Under the pieces are notes generated by a model. It was not told the DNA's origin. It searched no databases and was given only the letters and a program-made list of their open reading frames with translations. The position numbers and the translations under genes were made by a program. This document shows positions 45,301 to 53,405 of a DNA stretch of 64,000 nucleotides, piece after piece. Where the stretch lies: contig CAVTJP010000005.1 of assembly GCA_963735085.1 (NCBI GenBank), positions 2,599,594 to 2,663,593 on the forward strand. Direction: 5' to 3'. This stretch comes from DATJGR01 sp963735085. Lineage in GTDB: Bacteria > Pseudomonadota > Gammaproteobacteria > Pseudomonadales > Azotimanducaceae. Every line of letters starts with the position of its first letter. Position 1 is the first letter of the stretch.

Positions 45301-46124
45301 CGGGTGCGCTGACGGCGAGTGCAAACTACACACTGACGTGCTCGGGTTCCGGTGGATCGATTGCCAAGAATGTGTCAGTTAGCGTTGCACCGGCACCGGC
45401 CCCCACCGTCACGTTGTCGGTATCGCCCGGCAACGTTCAGTCTGGATCATCTGCGCAACTCACCTGGAGCACGACGAACGCAACGAGTTGCACTGCAAGC
45501 GGATCCTGGAGCGGTACCAAAGCCACATCCGGCAACCAGAGCACGGGCGCGTTGACTACCAATTCGAGCTTCACGCTCACATGCTCCGGCGCCGGCGGTA
45601 ACGCAGCCAAGACGGCGAGCGTCACGGTGACGGCGGGTGCGCCCTCGGCGAGCCTGTCCGCGAATCCACTCGGCGTCGCAATGAACGGTTCGACAACGTT
45701 GACTTGGACCAGCGCCAACGTCAGCAGTTGTGCCGCCTCTGGCGCCTGGAGCGGATCGAAATCCACCAGCGGCTCGCAAAGCGTGGGGCCGATCGCAAGC
45801 GACTCGACGTTCTCGCTGAATTGCACGGGGGCGGGCGGCAATGCGGTGGCGATGACCACCGTCAGTCTGCGCCAGGCAGTGTTGTCCTGGCAGGCGCCGA
45901 CGAAGAATGTCGACGGTTCGGCGTTGACGAACCTGTCCGGCTACAAGATTTACTACGGCACCACTTCGAAGAACTATACACAGACCGCGAGCGTCTCGGG
46001 TGCGTCAACAACGACGCGGACCCTGTCACTCGCCCCGGGCACTTACTACTTCGCGGTGACCGCGCTTGATTCCGCGGGTGGTGAGAGCGCCAAGACCAAT
46101 GAGGTCAGTAAGACGGTTTATTGA
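42335..46124 (+). pseudogene. Ig-like repeat lipoprotein, frameshifted at 44127-44129
   Basis: One gene in two frames. Taking one C out of the CCC at 44127-44129 joins both parts into a 1262-residue protein, ending at 46124. The join restores a repeat with the conserved TYTLACSG strand. Start ATG at 42335 has GGAGG upstream; a signal peptide ends in lipobox VVAAC with a Gly/Ser linker. Then come a carboxypeptidase-regulatory-like domain (SGSIGDGPVTGATVTVHD), a helical region to about residue 380, ten Ig-like repeats of about 79 residues (two Cys each, SCTASGGWSGSK and LTCSG) and a C-terminal Fn3 domain. Likely an extended surface lipoprotein. A sequencing error is more likely than real decay, since everything downstream is intact. 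Confidence 0.85.
44217..45160 (+). repeat. tandem duplication of a two-repeat Ig unit
   Basis: Repeats four and five of the preceding gene (about 474 bp together) are followed by a near copy as repeats six and seven. Many runs match base for base, such as the stretch around the ACGAACGCGACGAGTTGC-type core and the GCGCTGACGGCTGACGCGAA core. The unit length equals two domains of 79 residues. This shows recent growth of the repeat array by duplication of pairs. Confidence 0.8.
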
Positions 46125-46137
46125 GGCACCAAAAAAA

Positions 46138-46162
46138 GACCCGCCATCTGGCGGGTCCTTTT
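46138..46162. terminator. bidirectional intrinsic terminator
   Basis: GACCCGCC and GGCGGGTC form a stem around ATCT (46138-46157); seven As precede it and CTTTT follows. It can stop transcripts from both sides: the Ig-like gene on the plus strand and the PEP-CTERM gene on the minus strand, whose stop codons are 13 and 28 bases away. Confidence 0.85.
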
Positions 46163-46185
46163 CAAACTCTGGTGTGTAGCTAGAG

Positions 46186-46596
46186 CTAGGTAGCGCGTCG
46201 CCGGCGCAAGAAGGCAAGGCCGAGCAAACCTGCGCCCAATAGGGCAAGAGAACCGGGCTCAGGAACCTGGTGGTCGACCTTTGCGACCGTTGCATAGGTA
46301 GCATAAATCCTTTCGCTTATTGAACCGGAGTGTACTCCGCCGAAGCTATAGTACGCACCGGTTGTATCGGTGCCGGATGTACCAGATTTGAAAAATGGTC
46401 CGGCAAGAATGTTGGGATAGCCCAAATTCCCTCCGACCAAGCCCGCAAACTCAGCGGCGAAGCTGCCGAAATTGAAGGCGTTCTGTCCTTGAACGAATTG
46501 GGTTGAGACGTCATAGTCGCCGATCGACGAATGCACGAGATATGCGTTCGCTTGGAACGGCACCACAAGGAGAAGACTAAGAATAAGCTTTTTCAC
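46186..46596 (-). CDS. PEP-CTERM sorting-domain protein
   Basis: 136-residue exported protein. A signal peptide (MKKLILSLLLVVPFQANA) is followed by a Ser/Gly/Phe/Tyr-rich mature part and a C-terminal PEP-CTERM signal: VPEPGSLALLG, a hydrophobic stretch GAGLLGLAF and a basic LRRRR end. That is the exosortase A recognition domain, cut near the Pro-Glu-Pro. The GTG start at 46596 has GGAGGG five bases upstream. It lies 6 kb from the exosortase gene of this window, so it is a natural substrate. A sigma-54 promoter and two upstream motifs are listed separately. The mature part matches no family I know; it could coat the cell or floc matrix. Confidence 0.9.
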   Translation of the reverse strand: MKKLILSLLLVVPFQANAYLVHSSIGDYDVSTQFVQGQNAFNFGSFAAEFAGLVGGNLGYPNILAGPFFKSGTSGTDTTGAYYSFGGVHSGSISERIYATYATVAKVDHQVPEPGSLALLGAGLLGLAFLRRRRAT

Positions 46597-46640
46597 CAGA
46601 CCCTCCGAAGAACCAGAATTGGTAGAGCAACAAACCTAAG

Positions 46641-46655
46641 GCAGGGATCGTGCCA
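46641..46655 (-). promoter_or_regulatory. sigma-54 promoter (-24/-12) of the PEP-CTERM gene
   Basis: On the minus strand TGGCACGATCCCTGC. The GG and GC doublets are separated by exactly ten bases, and TGGCACG fits the -24 consensus fully; the -12 reads CTGC instead of TTGC. The expected start of transcription is about 46629, giving a leader near 33 bases to the GTG at 46596. PEP-CTERM genes in exosortase A organisms are known to use RpoN with the PrsK/PrsR two-component system. Confidence 0.85.
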
Positions 46656-46717
46656 GCTCAATTAGTTCATGTAGATCAAAGAGTTGGTGTTTACGTATCC
46701 CGGTCCTCGTGTCGGAA

Positions 46718-46736
46718 GTGTAAGAAATCCTGACGC
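46718..46736. promoter_or_regulatory. upstream 19-bp motif, copy 1 (possible activator site)
   Basis: GTGT-N11-ACGC with an A-rich core (AAGAAATC). It lies about 90-107 bases upstream of the predicted sigma-54 transcription start, the typical distance for an enhancer-binding protein site. The second copy begins 43 bases further upstream, which is close to four helical turns. Confidence 0.6.
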
Positions 46737-46760
46737 ATTCGGTTCCCGGTCCACTTGCGG

Positions 46761-46779
46761 GTGTAAAGAAATCGAACAC
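46761..46779. promoter_or_regulatory. upstream 19-bp motif, copy 2 (possible activator site)
   Basis: GTGT-N11-ACAC, a better dyad than copy 1, with the same core (AAAGAAATC). It lies about 132-150 bases upstream of the predicted start of transcription. The two copies are in phase on the helix. The likely binder is a PrsR-type response regulator, encoded outside this window. Confidence 0.6.
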
Positions 46780-46816
46780 ATAGTGTATCGAGTTCAGAGC
46801 CGGGAACCGCTCAAAG

Positions 46817-49600
46817 TCATCCTTCTCCGCCTAGCTCCTTCGCCAGCTCCAACGCTGCCGGGCGCTCTGCGAATGAATTCGTCGCCAACGCGCGCTCAAC
46901 ACTCTGAAGTGCTTCGCGGCGACGTCCGGTCTTCTGCTGGGCCAACGCCAGGTGGTACAGCACGCTGGGGTTGTCTGGTTGTCCTTTCGCCGCGGATTGC
47001 AGCAAGGTCAAGGCCTCGTTTGCTGCGCTCGGTGAGTTGCTGTGTACCAGAATCCAGCCGAGCGTGTCCTCGATCGCGTGGTTGTCGGGGGCCACTTCCT
47101 TTGCTTTGCGTGCACTAGACTCTGCTCGTGGGTCCTTCGCTTCGAAGTACAACCAGGCCAGATTATTCAGAGCAACGGGATCGTTCGGGTTCTTCGTCAG
47201 CAGACGCTCGTAGTCGCTGATCGCCGCGGATTGATTGCCGGATCCCAGACGAATGGACGCGAGTTGGCGGGCGGCGTCGCTGTCGTCGGGGTTCGCCTTC
47301 AGCCACGTTTCCAGCGTGGCGACGGCTTGATCGACGTGGCCCTGTGTGGTCTGTAGTTGAGCGAGCTTGGCAACGCCACGGGGGGAGCCCGCTTGGGCGG
47401 CCTGCTTGTAAAGTTCGAGCGCGGCGGCGGGCTTACCGGCCTTGAGCTCGAGATCCCCGTTGAGCTCCGCCAAAAGCGCCGGGCTCGCACCCGCTTTCTT
47501 GAGGCGTGCCAGATTGTCACGTGCCTTGTCGTTGGACCCGGCGGCGGTCTCGAGCTGTACCAGCGCCACCAGCGCCTGCTGTTGCGTGGCCGGATTCGCC
47601 AGCGCGTGTTCGAGCGTACCGCGCGCAAGATCAATGCGCCCGGCGCGCCGCTGCAGATCGCCGATTGGCAACCAATAGGACGCCGCGTCGGCCGGCGCCG
47701 TGTCGAGATACGCCTGCAGCCGGTCCAGGTAGCGCCCCAGTTCGGCGGCGTCTTTCGCCTGCGCCATCACCATAGCCCGTACCAACCACACCTGCGGGTT
47801 GCCGGAAGCGATGCGTTCCGCTTCGGCGGACACATCCTTCGCGAGGGGTACATCGCCGCGCTCCAGCGCCAGTCGTGCCAGAGCCAGCCGCGGCGCCAAC
47901 GCAGATGCGTTCTCCGCACGCGCCCGTTCGAGCAGCTGTTGAGCCTTGTTCTTGTCGCCCTGCGAATACTCGAATTCTGCCAGCGCCGCCAGTGCTGCGA
48001 GGTCCGTCGGGTTCGCAGCGACGCTTTGCTCGAGGTGTCGGCGTGCGTCGGCCGGTTTGCCTTCCGCCTGATCGAGTCGCGCCAGTCCGAGGGCTGCCTG
48101 GCTATATTTGGGATCGACCTTCAGCGCTTGCTCGAACGCAGTCCGCGCGGCGGCCGGATTTTTGCTCGCGACCTGCACCGCGCCGAGCAGATAGAAACCC
48201 AGCGGCTTCGTGCCGTCGCGAGCTACGATTTGATTCGCCGCTGCAAGTGCCGCGTCCAGTTTGCCGGTGCGCATGTTCACCAGCACGCGCATCGCGTCAG
48301 CCTGCGACGCAAGTTCGTTCGAAGTCGGGACCACTGTATCGAGTTCCGCCAATGCACCGGCGTTGTCGCCGGCCGCGGCCAGGCTCATCGCGAGTTGCGT
48401 CTTCACCTCCGGCGCTTGCGGCGATGCCTTTGCAGCCGCGCTCAAATAGCGTGTGGCTTTGTCGAGTTCGCCGGCACGCAGATAGGCGGTGCCGAGCAAC
48501 GTGAGGTCGCGGCCGTCGCTGAGCCGATCTGCAATCGGTTGCAGCGCATCGACGGCCCCCAAGGCATCGCCCGATTCCAGCAGCAATCCTGCCAACGCCT
48601 TGCGCGCTCCGGGATTGTCGGGGTCCTGCGCGATATAGCTGCGCAGGTACTGCGCGGCCTGATTCGGTTGCCCTTGTGCATACTTGACGTTGGCTAATGC
48701 CAGCAGCGAAGGCGGATAGTTCGGAACCACGGCGAGTGCCGCCATGAGCGCGCTTTCTGCGTCGTTGTAATTCTTCTGCGACAGCGCGATCACACCTTTG
48801 AGATGCAGTGCCAGCGGGTATTTCGGTGCACGCTTCAGCACGCCATCCACGATGGTCTTGGCGTCATCCAGCTTGTTTTCGAGCAGGCTCGCGCGTGCGA
48901 GTCCCAACTGAGGCAGGAAATCGTTGCCTGGTAGTGCAGTCGCCTTGTCGAACGCCGACCGGGCCGCCGCTGCGTGCCGCTGGTTGAGTTCCACTTCGCC
49001 CAGCGTCAACCATAGCCGTCGGCTGGTCGGCACGGCTTTGACCCCGTCGTTGAGCACGCGCGTCGCGGCGGTGAAATCGGCCGTTGGCGGCGCGAGCGCA
49101 AGCTGTGCCAAACCCAGGTAGGCGCGGGGCAACTCAGGGTTCGCCTTGATCGCTGCGTCGAAATCGGCCCGCGCGCGGTCGGGTTCATCGCTGGCCAGCA
49201 ATGCCTGACCCCGAATCGCCTGAAGACGCGGCGTCAACTTCTGATTCTCGAGTTCGCCGAGGACCTCCTGTTGGCGGCCGAGATCGATCTTCGTCTCGAG
49301 CAGCGGCGGCAGCACACGATCCGCTGCAATACCCAGATCCTGAGCGCGGCTCAACTCCTTCAGCGCGGCGTCTGCTTCGCCGTACTCCAGGTACGCTTCG
49401 CCGAGCGCCAAGCGCGCTTCGGCGAGATTTGGATCCTTCTGCAGTGCATTCTTGAACTCGATGATCGCTGAGTTCGTCTTGCCCTGCGCGCGGTATGCCA
49501 TCGCCTTGGTGAGATCTTCCTGCGGTGTCGATGCACCACAGGCGCCCACTAACGCAATCATCGCAGCACTGCCGAACAGCTTTCTCAAATGTCTGTACAC
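46817..49600 (-). CDS. prsT: XrtA/PEP-CTERM TPR lipoprotein PrsT
   Basis: 927-residue lipoprotein. A signal peptide ends in lipobox ALVGAC; then about twenty TPR units fill the whole protein (YRAQGKTNSAIIEFKNALQKDP, YLEYGEADAALKELSRAQDLG, NNLAWLYFEAKDPRAESSARKA and similar). Size, lipobox and TPR content match PrsT, the PEP-CTERM system-associated TPR lipoprotein, usually in exosortase A gene neighbourhoods, here flanked by a PEP-CTERM gene and the EPS operon. Its molecular role is unknown; an outer-membrane scaffold is the usual suggestion. Divergent from the EPS operon, with about 210 bases between. Confidence 0.92.
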   Translation of the reverse strand: MYRHLRKLFGSAAMIALVGACGASTPQEDLTKAMAYRAQGKTNSAIIEFKNALQKDPNLAEARLALGEAYLEYGEADAALKELSRAQDLGIAADRVLPPLLETKIDLGRQQEVLGELENQKLTPRLQAIRGQALLASDEPDRARADFDAAIKANPELPRAYLGLAQLALAPPTADFTAATRVLNDGVKAVPTSRRLWLTLGEVELNQRHAAAARSAFDKATALPGNDFLPQLGLARASLLENKLDDAKTIVDGVLKRAPKYPLALHLKGVIALSQKNYNDAESALMAALAVVPNYPPSLLALANVKYAQGQPNQAAQYLRSYIAQDPDNPGARKALAGLLLESGDALGAVDALQPIADRLSDGRDLTLLGTAYLRAGELDKATRYLSAAAKASPQAPEVKTQLAMSLAAAGDNAGALAELDTVVPTSNELASQADAMRVLVNMRTGKLDAALAAANQIVARDGTKPLGFYLLGAVQVASKNPAAARTAFEQALKVDPKYSQAALGLARLDQAEGKPADARRHLEQSVAANPTDLAALAALAEFEYSQGDKNKAQQLLERARAENASALAPRLALARLALERGDVPLAKDVSAEAERIASGNPQVWLVRAMVMAQAKDAAELGRYLDRLQAYLDTAPADAASYWLPIGDLQRRAGRIDLARGTLEHALANPATQQQALVALVQLETAAGSNDKARDNLARLKKAGASPALLAELNGDLELKAGKPAAALELYKQAAQAGSPRGVAKLAQLQTTQGHVDQAVATLETWLKANPDDSDAARQLASIRLGSGNQSAAISDYERLLTKNPNDPVALNNLAWLYFEAKDPRAESSARKAKEVAPDNHAIEDTLGWILVHSNSPSAANEALTLLQSAAKGQPDNPSVLYHLALAQQKTGRRREALQSVERALATNSFAERPAALELAKELGGEG

Positions 49601-49773
49601 ACGCTCGCCCCCGTTGAGAACGGCTGAATCTTAGCCGGGTTGAGCCGTCGATACATGCGACCTATGCTCCAGCCGGAATAGGCGAAACCAGTGAACGCCC
49701 CGATAGTGGCCCGCGCGAGTACAAATCGGCCAAGGTTTCATACATTGCGCACGCCCGCAGCGGCTAAAGTGGT

Positions 49774-49788
49774 TGGCGTTGGGTGTGC
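49774..49788 (+). promoter_or_regulatory. weak sigma-54-like element upstream of wecB
   Basis: TTGGCGTTGGGTGTGC has a GG-N10-GC spacing and TTGGC at the -24 position, but only three of the -12 bases fit. It is 22 bases before the GTG of the first EPS gene. GC-rich DNA gives such matches by chance, so this is a suggestion only. Confidence 0.3.
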
Positions 49789-49810
49789 GTAGCCTGTGCA
49801 GGGAAGTCGC

Positions 49811-50908
49811 GTGATCAAGATTCTCAACGTCGCGGGGGCGCGGCCGAACTTCATGAAGGTGGCGCCGCTCGTCCATGAGATGAATCGGCATGCTGACATC
49901 ACCCACAAACTCGTTCACACCGGTCAGCATTACGACGTGTCGATGTCGAAGGTCTTCTTCGACGATCTCGATATTCCGGCGCCCGACATTAACCTGGAAG
50001 TCGGAGCGGGCGCGCGTTCGGCGCAGATCGAGCGCATCATGACGCGATTCGACCCGGTCGTGCGTTCCGAGCGGCCGGATGCGGTACTGGTGGTCGGTGA
50101 CGTCACCTCGACGGTGGCCTGCGCCCGCGTCGCGCGCGATCACGGCGTAAAGGTCGTGCACGTCGAGGCGGGCCTGCGCAGTTTCGATCAATCGATGCCG
50201 GAGGAACTCAATCGCGTGGAGACCGATCGGATCTCCGATTTTCTGTTCGTCACCGAACCGTCCGGCATGGCGAACATCGAGCGCGAGCAGCTCGCGGGGC
50301 GGGCGTACTTAGTCGGCAACGTCATGATCGACTCATTGGTGGCGCAGCTCGAACGCGCGCGCAGCATGAACGTCAGCGCGCGCTTCGGGCTCGAGCGCGA
50401 CGGCTATGTAGTCGCAACCTTCCATCGACCCAGCAACGTTGATGACGCGGATGCGCTACGCGGTGTCATCGATATCATCAAGCACACCTGCGCGCGGATT
50501 CCGATGGTTTTGGCACTTCACCCACGCACGCGCCAATCGTTGACGCGCTTTGGTCTACTGAATTGCCTCGAACGCGTTGATGCATTGCACCTATCCGAAC
50601 CGCTGGGATACCTCGAATTCATCTCGCTGGTCAGCAGCGCGGCCGCAGTGATTACCGATTCCGGCGGCATTCAGGAAGAGACGACGTTTCTGCGCGTACC
50701 GTGCATCACGATGCGCGACAACACGGAACGACCGATTACCGTCGACGTCGGCAGCAACGTGCTCGCCGGCACCCAGCCGAGCGGCGTCAAGTCGCACATC
50801 GATTCGGTGCTCGCGGCGGGTGCGGTGAGGAGTGGTGTTCCGGAATTTTGGGATGGACAAGCAGCGGTGCGCATTGTTGCGCGATTGCGTGAGGAGTTGG
50901 CAGCGTGA
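49811..50908 (+). CDS. wecB: UDP-N-acetylglucosamine 2-epimerase
   Basis: 365-residue non-hydrolysing epimerase that makes UDP-ManNAc from UDP-GlcNAc. Typical pieces: NVAGARPNFMKVAPLVHEM, LVHTGQHYDVSMSKVFFDDL, VHVEAGLRSFDQSMPEELNRVETD, TFHRPSNVD, and the catalytic-site ITDSGGIQEET. GTG at 49811 is chosen because of AGGGAAG upstream and because it gives the conserved start MIKILNV. It heads the plus-strand EPS operon and overlaps the chain-length gene. The product is a sugar precursor for the polymer or for an oxidised form (ManNAcA), although no WecC-type gene is seen here. Confidence 0.92.
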   Translation: MIKILNVAGARPNFMKVAPLVHEMNRHADITHKLVHTGQHYDVSMSKVFFDDLDIPAPDINLEVGAGARSAQIERIMTRFDPVVRSERPDAVLVVGDVTSTVACARVARDHGVKVVHVEAGLRSFDQSMPEELNRVETDRISDFLFVTEPSGMANIEREQLAGRAYLVGNVMIDSLVAQLERARSMNVSARFGLERDGYVVATFHRPSNVDDADALRGVIDIIKHTCARIPMVLALHPRTRQSLTRFGLLNCLERVDALHLSEPLGYLEFISLVSSAAAVITDSGGIQEETTFLRVPCITMRDNTERPITVDVGSNVLAGTQPSGVKSHIDSVLAAGAVRSGVPEFWDGQAAVRIVARLREELAA

Positions 50909-52498
50909 ATCCGACAGCAGATCTCGATAACGGGACATTGGATGTTCAACACCTCGCGCAGATGGTTCAGCGCCATGCGTTTGGCATGTGGCGTTACAGG
51001 TGGATCGCGTTGATAGTCGCATGGTGCCTTTCGGTCGTTTCCTGGGTCGCCATCTACCTGATGCCCGATCGCTACGAAGCCTCCGCGCAGGTGTATGTCG
51101 ACACGGACACCGTGCTGCGGCCGCTGCTCAAAGGTCTCGCAGTGGAAGAGAACGTGATGAACGACGTCACGTTGATGACACGAACGATGCTGACGCGGCC
51201 GCATCTCGAAAGTGTCGCGCGCGAGGCGGATCTGGATCTCTCGGCGAAAACACCGCGCGAATTCGACGCCGTGCTCGCGTCGCTCAAGCGGCGCATCAAG
51301 ATCACCCCGAGCGGCGAGAACATCTACACCATCAGCTTCGACGACAAGAACCGCGCCACCGCCGTCGATGTCGTCGACAAGCTGCTCGACTCGTTCGTCG
51401 AGGACACGTTGGGCTCGGGACAGGAAGATTCACAGCAGGCCGAGAAAACGCTGAAGGCGGAACTGGCGGACTATGAACAGCGCTTGAATCAGGCGGATGA
51501 CCGATTGAAAGAGTTCAAACGCAAGAACGTCGGCCTGATGCCCAACGAGCACGGTGACTATTACTCGCAGCTACAGACCGCAGAGGCGGACCTCGCCGCC
51601 GTGCAGCAATCAATTCGCATTGCCAACGGCAAAGCCGCGTCGCTGGCGCGTCAACTCGAAGGGCGAAGAACCGGTGTTCGGCATCATGGGCCAAACGTAC
51701 GGCGGGGGTTCGGCGACCGATGCCCAGATCGCGTCGCTGGAATCAAAACGCGCCGATCTACTTGTCCAATACACGGAAAAGCATCCGGCAGTCGTCCGAA
51801 TCGATCAGCTGCTGGCGGAGCTTCGTGCGAAACAGAAGACCGAACAGGCATCCAAATCTGCAGACGACCTGCCGATGGTGACCAATCCGCTCGACATCAA
51901 CCCGGTGTATCAGAACCTGAAGATCCAACGCAGTAACGTCGAGGTCGACCTGGCCAGTTTGCGTGCCGAACTCGTTGACAAGCAGGCCAAGGTCAATCGG
52001 CTCAAGAAAATGGTGGATGTGATTCCGCAGGTGGAAGCGGAGCTCAATAGGCTCGACCGAGACTACGACGTTGTGAAAGCTCGCTATGGGCAGATGCTGC
52101 AACGGTGGGAAGATCTACAGACCGGTAAGCGGGTGAAATCCGGCACCGATCAGGGTCAATTTCAGATCATCAATCCGCCGTTCGCGCCGATCGATCCTGC
52201 GGGTCCGCCAAGAGCATTCTATCTGTTCGCCGCCTTTGTCGTTTCGTTGGGGGCTGGCCTGGGCGTCGCGTTTCTGCTGAATCTGTTGCGGCCCGTGTTT
52301 CACCGCTCACGAGACCTAATCGACTGTGGGTTCCCGATATTGGGTTCCATCACAATGAATCGTTCGGTCGATTCGATGGCGAGGGTACGCAATGCGACCC
52401 TAATGTTGGCTGGGGCGAGTGTAGCGCTGGTGATTTGCCTGGGAGTTGTGATCTTCCTGGCTGGCCCTGGGTCCAGGCTGTTGCGTGAGTTGGTTTGA
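50905..52498 (+). pseudogene. XrtA system chain-length determinant, frameshifted at 51661-51663
   Basis: Wzz-like polysaccharide chain-length protein split across two frames. Removing one G from GGG at 51661-51663 gives a 530-residue product that runs smoothly across the join (ARQLEGEEPVFGIMGQ). It has an N-terminal membrane helix (RWIALIVAWCLSVVSWVAIYL), a large periplasmic coiled-coil region, a PPRAFYLFAAFVVSLGAGLGVAF helix near the C-terminus and an additional membrane segment. Size and layout fit the XrtA/PEP-CTERM chain-length family. Start GTG at 50905 overlaps wecB by four bases. Ends at the xrtA start with a 14-base overlap. Probably functional in the real genome if the extra base is a sequencing error. 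Confidence 0.87.
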
Positions 52499-53405
52499 AC
52501 GCCGACGATCCAGGGTCCACTTCGACTCAACTGAGAGACTCGTCGCACCCGAATTGGCCGAACCAATGATCGTCGAGACCCGCAGTAGGAACTTTGCACT
52601 GGTGGTAGCCGTGGCGTTGGTGCCGATTGCCGTCTATTGGGGCACCATGACGACGATGGCGGAGTTATGGCCGAGTGAATCGTATCGCCACGGCTATCTG
52701 ATCCCTGCGATTTCGCTCGCTCTTCTGTGGCGCGACCGGCCCAAATACGAGTCGATATATCCGCGCGGCAGTTGGATCGGAGTCGCGCTACTGTTGGGCC
52801 TCGTGCTCGCGTGGATTGTCGCCGAAGCGACATCGATACAACAGATCGAGCAACTTGCGGTGATCTCGATGATCAGCGCTTTTGCGCTCGCGATGTTTGG
52901 CTGGGACGGCTACACGCGGATTTGGTTTCCGCTGGCGTTTTTGGTATTCGCGGTACCGTTCGGGGATTGGCTCGTACCTCGATTGATGGATTCGACTACA
53001 ACAATTGCTGTTGCCGCGCTTCGAATGGTCGGAGTACCAGCGCTGAGGGAAGGTATGGTCGTGTCGCTACCCGGCGGATCATTCGAAGTCGTCGAAGCCT
53101 GTGCAGGACTCAATTATCTAAATGCGAGCTTTGCCTTAGGTGTGCTGATCGCGTACGTCATGTTCCGAACGCTGTGGAGACGATTGACCTATGTAGCGAC
53201 TGTAATTGGCGTGTTTGTTCTGGCCAACGGGGTCCGCGCCTTCATGGTTATGTTCGTTGCGTCTAGCACGCACATGCAGTTGTTTGCTGGACGGGATCAC
53301 ATTTTCTTTGGGTGGGTGTTGTTTCTGGCGGCAATGGGCCTGATGTACTGGGTCGCCGAGCGGTACTCGGATGTAGGCATGGAACGACGCCGTGCCTCGC
53401 GTTAG
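52485..53405 (+). CDS. xrtA: exosortase A
   Basis: 306-residue polytopic inner-membrane transpeptidase-like protein with about eight helices. The catalytic triad is visible: Cys206 in EVVEACAGLNYL, Arg251 in NGVRAF and His272 in AGRDHIFFGW. Exosortases are proposed to cut PEP-CTERM proteins at the membrane and pass them on. GTG at 52485, overlapping the previous gene, is the longest start; an ATG at 52569 would remove 28 residues, mostly non-hydrophobic, and is a real alternative. The gene sits in an EPS operon, the usual place for XrtA, and overlaps the epsI gene by 14 bases. Confidence 0.92.
   Translation: MSWFERRRSRVHFDSTERLVAPELAEPMIVETRSRNFALVVAVALVPIAVYWGTMTTMAELWPSESYRHGYLIPAISLALLWRDRPKYESIYPRGSWIGVALLLGLVLAWIVAEATSIQQIEQLAVISMISAFALAMFGWDGYTRIWFPLAFLVFAVPFGDWLVPRLMDSTTTIAVAALRMVGVPALREGMVVSLPGGSFEVVEACAGLNYLNASFALGVLIAYVMFRTLWRRLTYVATVIGVFVLANGVRAFMVMFVASSTHMQLFAGRDHIFFGWVLFLAAMGLMYWVAERYSDVGMERRRASR

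Noticed and set aside
43480..45870. Regular repeats of about 237-240 bp considered as CRISPR or satellite DNA
   Set aside because: Repeats are coding, keep frame and a Cys pair per unit, and there are no short identical repeats with unique spacers.
46740..46809. CGGTTCCCGG and CCGGGAACCG inverted repeat 50 bases apart as terminator of prsT
   Set aside because: The loop is long and no T-run follows; it also overlaps the proposed activator motifs, so its role is left open.
47357..48697. 446-codon open frame on the plus strand inside prsT
   Set aside because: Shadow of a repetitive TPR gene; Arg/Gln-rich translation with no family features.
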